15,569 nt of DNA from Wenzhouxiangella sp. (lineage in GTDB: Bacteria; Pseudomonadota; Gammaproteobacteria; Xanthomonadales; Wenzhouxiangellaceae). The position numbers and the translations under genes are program-made. Shown in pieces: positions 13,429-15,569 of this stretch. Positions within the stretch are counted from its first letter, which is position 1; every line of letters begins with the position of its first letter. The stretch lies in the NCBI GenBank assembly GCA_007119095.1, contig SKQI01000192.1, positions 1-15,569 of the forward strand. The letters run 5' to 3'. The notes below the pieces were generated by a model. That model saw only the letters and a program-made list of their open reading frames with translations. It was not told the origin of the DNA and ran no database searches.

Positions 13429-15569
13429 ATGCCCGTTTCCCGTCAGGTGCTGCGGCGCAGCTTTTGGGTCAGTCTGATCTCTGTACCCGTACTGCTCGCC
13501 GCAATCTGGTTTGGCGGTCGCGCCTGGATGAGCCATTCGCTGATGCCCTACGAAGGTACGGCCCGGCTTGCCACGCTGTCAGCAGAGATCGAAATCCTGT
13601 TCGATCAGCGCGGCATTCCGCGCGTCTATGCCACCACCGACCTTGATGCTTTCCGCGCCTTGGGCTGGCTGCACGCCAGCGAACGCCTGTTCCAGATGGA
13701 GCTGATCCGCCGCGTCGCCCGCGGCGAACTGGCCGAGCTGTTCGGCCAACCTGGGCTGGAACTTGATCTGGTCACCCGCCCAATGGGCTTTGCCCAGCGC
13801 ATCGAGGACGAGCGCCCCACCCTCGCTCCCGACGCTGAAGCCTTGATCACTGCCTACATCGAAGGCATCAACAGCAAGATTGCCAGCGGCGACCGCCTGC
13901 CGCCGGAACTGCTGCTGCTGCGCCACCAGCCCAAGCCCTGGCGAGTGGAAGACGTCATGGCGATCGCTTACTACCAGAGCTTTTATGCCACCACCCTGGT
14001 CCAGCGGATGAGCGAAGCCTGGCGGGCCGTGGTCGAGCTGCACGGCGATGACGCCCGGCAGTGGCTTGAGGTGCTGGATGGCTGGGCCCGACCCAGCATC
14101 CCGACGTTCAGCATGGCTGAAGGCTCGAATACCTGGGTCGTGGCCCCGTCCCGCTCCGATACCGGCCACGCTCTGCACGCCTCCGACCCGCATCTGGAGT
14201 ACGACGTCGCACCGGGCATGTGGTACGCGGCTGGCCTGCACTCCGGCGAGGGACTGGACCTGCTGGGCGTCACCGCACCAGGCATGCCGTTTGTCGCCAT
14301 GGGCCACAATGGCAACATCGCCTGGGCCTTTACCGTCGCCCCGGTCGATCTGTTCGAGATCTGGCGCTTTCCGCGTGACCCGGATGATCCCGAACAATTG
14401 CTCAGCGCCAGCGGGCCGGAGCGCCTCCATCGCCGCATCGAGACCTTCCGGGTCCGAGGCAGCGACCGACCGCTGAGCCGGGAGTTTCAGTACTCCCCCA
14501 GAGGTCGGGTGCTGGAGATGAGCGAGGACGAGGCGATCGTGATGCAGTGGGCCGGCTTCGAGCTGCCGGTCGCCGAGCTGCTCGACGGCGCCATGGCCAT
14601 CCATCGCGCTGACAGCTTCGATGCGTTTCGGCAGGCAGCCAGCCAGGTCGGCGCCTTGTCAGTGAACTGGAGCTACTCCGACCGCCACGGCAATATCGGC
14701 TACGTGCAATCCAGCCCCATCCCGATGCGCCGACACCGACAGCACTTCGCGATGCTGGACGGCATGAACGCCGATCATGGCTGGGACGGCTTTCATCCGC
14801 CCGAACTGCGGCCTTATGCCCTCAATCCGGACCAGGGCTGGCTGGCCAACGCCAATAACCACGCCACAGACGGCAACTGGCCGCACCCGATACCGGGCTT
14901 TTACAAGCACCTGCGCATGCGTCGGATCAGCGATCACCTGTCAAGCCGGGACAGCTTCTCTCCGGCAGACATGGTCGCTTTCCAACTCGACCGCAGCTCC
15001 GACCGGGCCTTGAGCTGGAAAGCCTGGCTGGCCGATACCGCCGAGGACAGCGGGCGCGATCGCCTGGCCGATGAAATTCGCGCCTGGGACGGGGTCATGC
15101 GCACCGACTCCGAGATAGCGGGCCTGTTCATTCGCTGGTGGCATTTTCTGCCCCAGGCCCTGTTCGACGGCAACCCGGAGCTGGACTGGCGCACCATGCA
15201 GGTGGTCTTCGATGAATGGCTGCACGGCGGCCCGGCGGCCAGCCCCGCGCCCGTGCGCGACCGGGACGAAGCCTCACGGCTGGCCCTGGACAATGCGCTT
15301 AAGCCCGGATTGTGGCCGCTGGGCATGGTTCAGCACCTGACCATTCGTCATCCGATGGCCCAGGCCGGCCTGCTGAACCGCTGGCTTGGGCTGACGCGCG
15401 GCCCGATCCCGATGGGCGGCGATGCCGGCTCGCTCAACGTCACCTACGCCAGTTTCAATCCCGACACCGCTCGCCTGCGTGCCCGCGCCGGCGCATCGAT
15501 GCGCTACGTGCTCGACTGGTCCGACCTGGACAGCTTCACCCTCAACCTGACCCTGGGCCAGTCCGGCAA
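13429..15569 (+). CDS. Penicillin acylase family Ntn hydrolase (3' end outside window)
   Basis: An N-terminal-nucleophile amidase precursor; 713 codons are present and the reading frame continues past the edge. Family members cleave amides such as penicillins, cephalosporin side chains or N-acyl-homoserine lactones; the substrate is not evident. Seen: an N-terminal signal peptide or anchor (RRSFWVSLISVPVLLAAIWF), the alpha-chain block GWLHASERLFQMELIRRVARGELAELFG starting at residue 79, and the autocleavage site Gly232-Ser233 in EGSNTWVV, Ser233 becoming the free nucleophile of the beta chain. Beta-chain marks follow: MGHNGNIAWAFT, NWSYSDRHGNIGY (Asn413 is a candidate oxyanion-hole residue), GWLANANNHA, and near the edge SMRYVLDWSDLD ... 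TLGQSG, which lies close to the C-terminus in this family, so little is missing. The 6-base gap to the diguanylate cyclase gene suggests one transcript. Export to the periplasm is expected. Confidence 0.94.
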   Translation, partial: MPVSRQVLRRSFWVSLISVPVLLAAIWFGGRAWMSHSLMPYEGTARLATLSAEIEILFDQRGIPRVYATTDLDAFRALGWLHASERLFQMELIRRVARGELAELFGQPGLELDLVTRPMGFAQRIEDERPTLAPDAEALITAYIEGINSKIASGDRLPPELLLLRHQPKPWRVEDVMAIAYYQSFYATTLVQRMSEAWRAVVELHGDDARQWLEVLDGWARPSIPTFSMAEGSNTWVVAPSRSDTGHALHASDPHLEYDVAPGMWYAAGLHSGEGLDLLGVTAPGMPFVAMGHNGNIAWAFTVAPVDLFEIWRFPRDPDDPEQLLSASGPERLHRRIETFRVRGSDRPLSREFQYSPRGRVLEMSEDEAIVMQWAGFELPVAELLDGAMAIHRADSFDAFRQAASQVGALSVNWSYSDRHGNIGYVQSSPIPMRRHRQHFAMLDGMNADHGWDGFHPPELRPYALNPDQGWLANANNHATDGNWPHPIPGFYKHLRMRRISDHLSSRDSFSPADMVAFQLDRSSDRALSWKAWLADTAEDSGRDRLADEIRAWDGVMRTDSEIAGLFIRWWHFLPQALFDGNPELDWRTMQVVFDEWLHGGPAASPAPVRDRDEASRLALDNALKPGLWPLGMVQHLTIRHPMAQAGLLNRWLGLTRGPIPMGGDAGSLNVTYASFNPDTARLRARAGASMRYVLDWSDLDSFTLNLTLGQSG

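Noticed and set aside
1..15569. Insertion sequence, prophage, CRISPR, toxin-antitoxin or defence genes.
   Set aside because: All fifteen genes are accounted for by housekeeping, transport, signalling or export families; no transposase, integrase, Cas, or small coupled toxin-antitoxin pair was found.

Overview
The window reads as ordinary chromosome of a high-GC gammaproteobacterium. The best lineage clues are the EfpL (YeiP) type EF-P paralogue, a fused chorismate mutase/prephenate dehydrogenase (TyrA), and a Bacillus-like leucine dehydrogenase next to isovaleryl-CoA dehydrogenase. Together with the heptanucleotide intergenic repeats they make me favour the Xanthomonadales and relatives (for example Wenzhouxiangella-like bacteria); this lineage guess is inference. 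Fifteen protein genes are supported, two of them cut by the window edges. I see no tRNA, rRNA, CRISPR array, insertion sequence or prophage gene, and no gene-free stretch longer than about 200 bases.

Layout. 1-3007 (+): the end of a MATE-type multidrug exporter, then a DUF885 lipoprotein with a metallopeptidase-like HExxPGHH motif. 3017-3409 (-): a small protein I do not recognise, divergent from a SAM methyltransferase (3543-4280 +). 4350-5484 (+): a one-base-spaced pair, an NTF2-like lipoprotein and an exported chalcone-isomerase-like protein. 5557-6009 (+): a universal stress protein, convergent with an NmrA-type NAD(P)-binding protein (6035-6943 -). 7088-7510 (+): an exported DsrE-like protein whose promoter is overlapped by a perfect inverted repeat. 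7707-10111 (+): leucine dehydrogenase and isovaleryl-CoA dehydrogenase, steps 1 and 3 of leucine breakdown. 10242-11917 (-): efpL and tyrA with overlapping stop and start codons. 12100-15569 (+): a REC-REC-GGDEF diguanylate cyclase followed 6 bases later by a penicillin-acylase-family Ntn hydrolase that runs off the window.

The non-coding DNA holds the least expected material. The isovaleryl-CoA dehydrogenase gene is bracketed by two different palindromic elements, each made of 7-base units of the form GGTTCNN arranged as equal-length inverted arms (4+4 units before the gene, 8+8 units after it). The roughly 150-base leader of leucine dehydrogenase can fold into four consecutive hairpins and also has competing long-range pairings, which makes it a candidate cis-regulatory RNA. 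Other points of interest are a reversed receiver arrangement in the diguanylate cyclase (first receiver lacks its phosphorylatable Asp) and the efpL-tyrA coupling. I see no defence or mobile system; the strongest candidates for something undescribed are the heptad palindromes and the leucine dehydrogenase leader.
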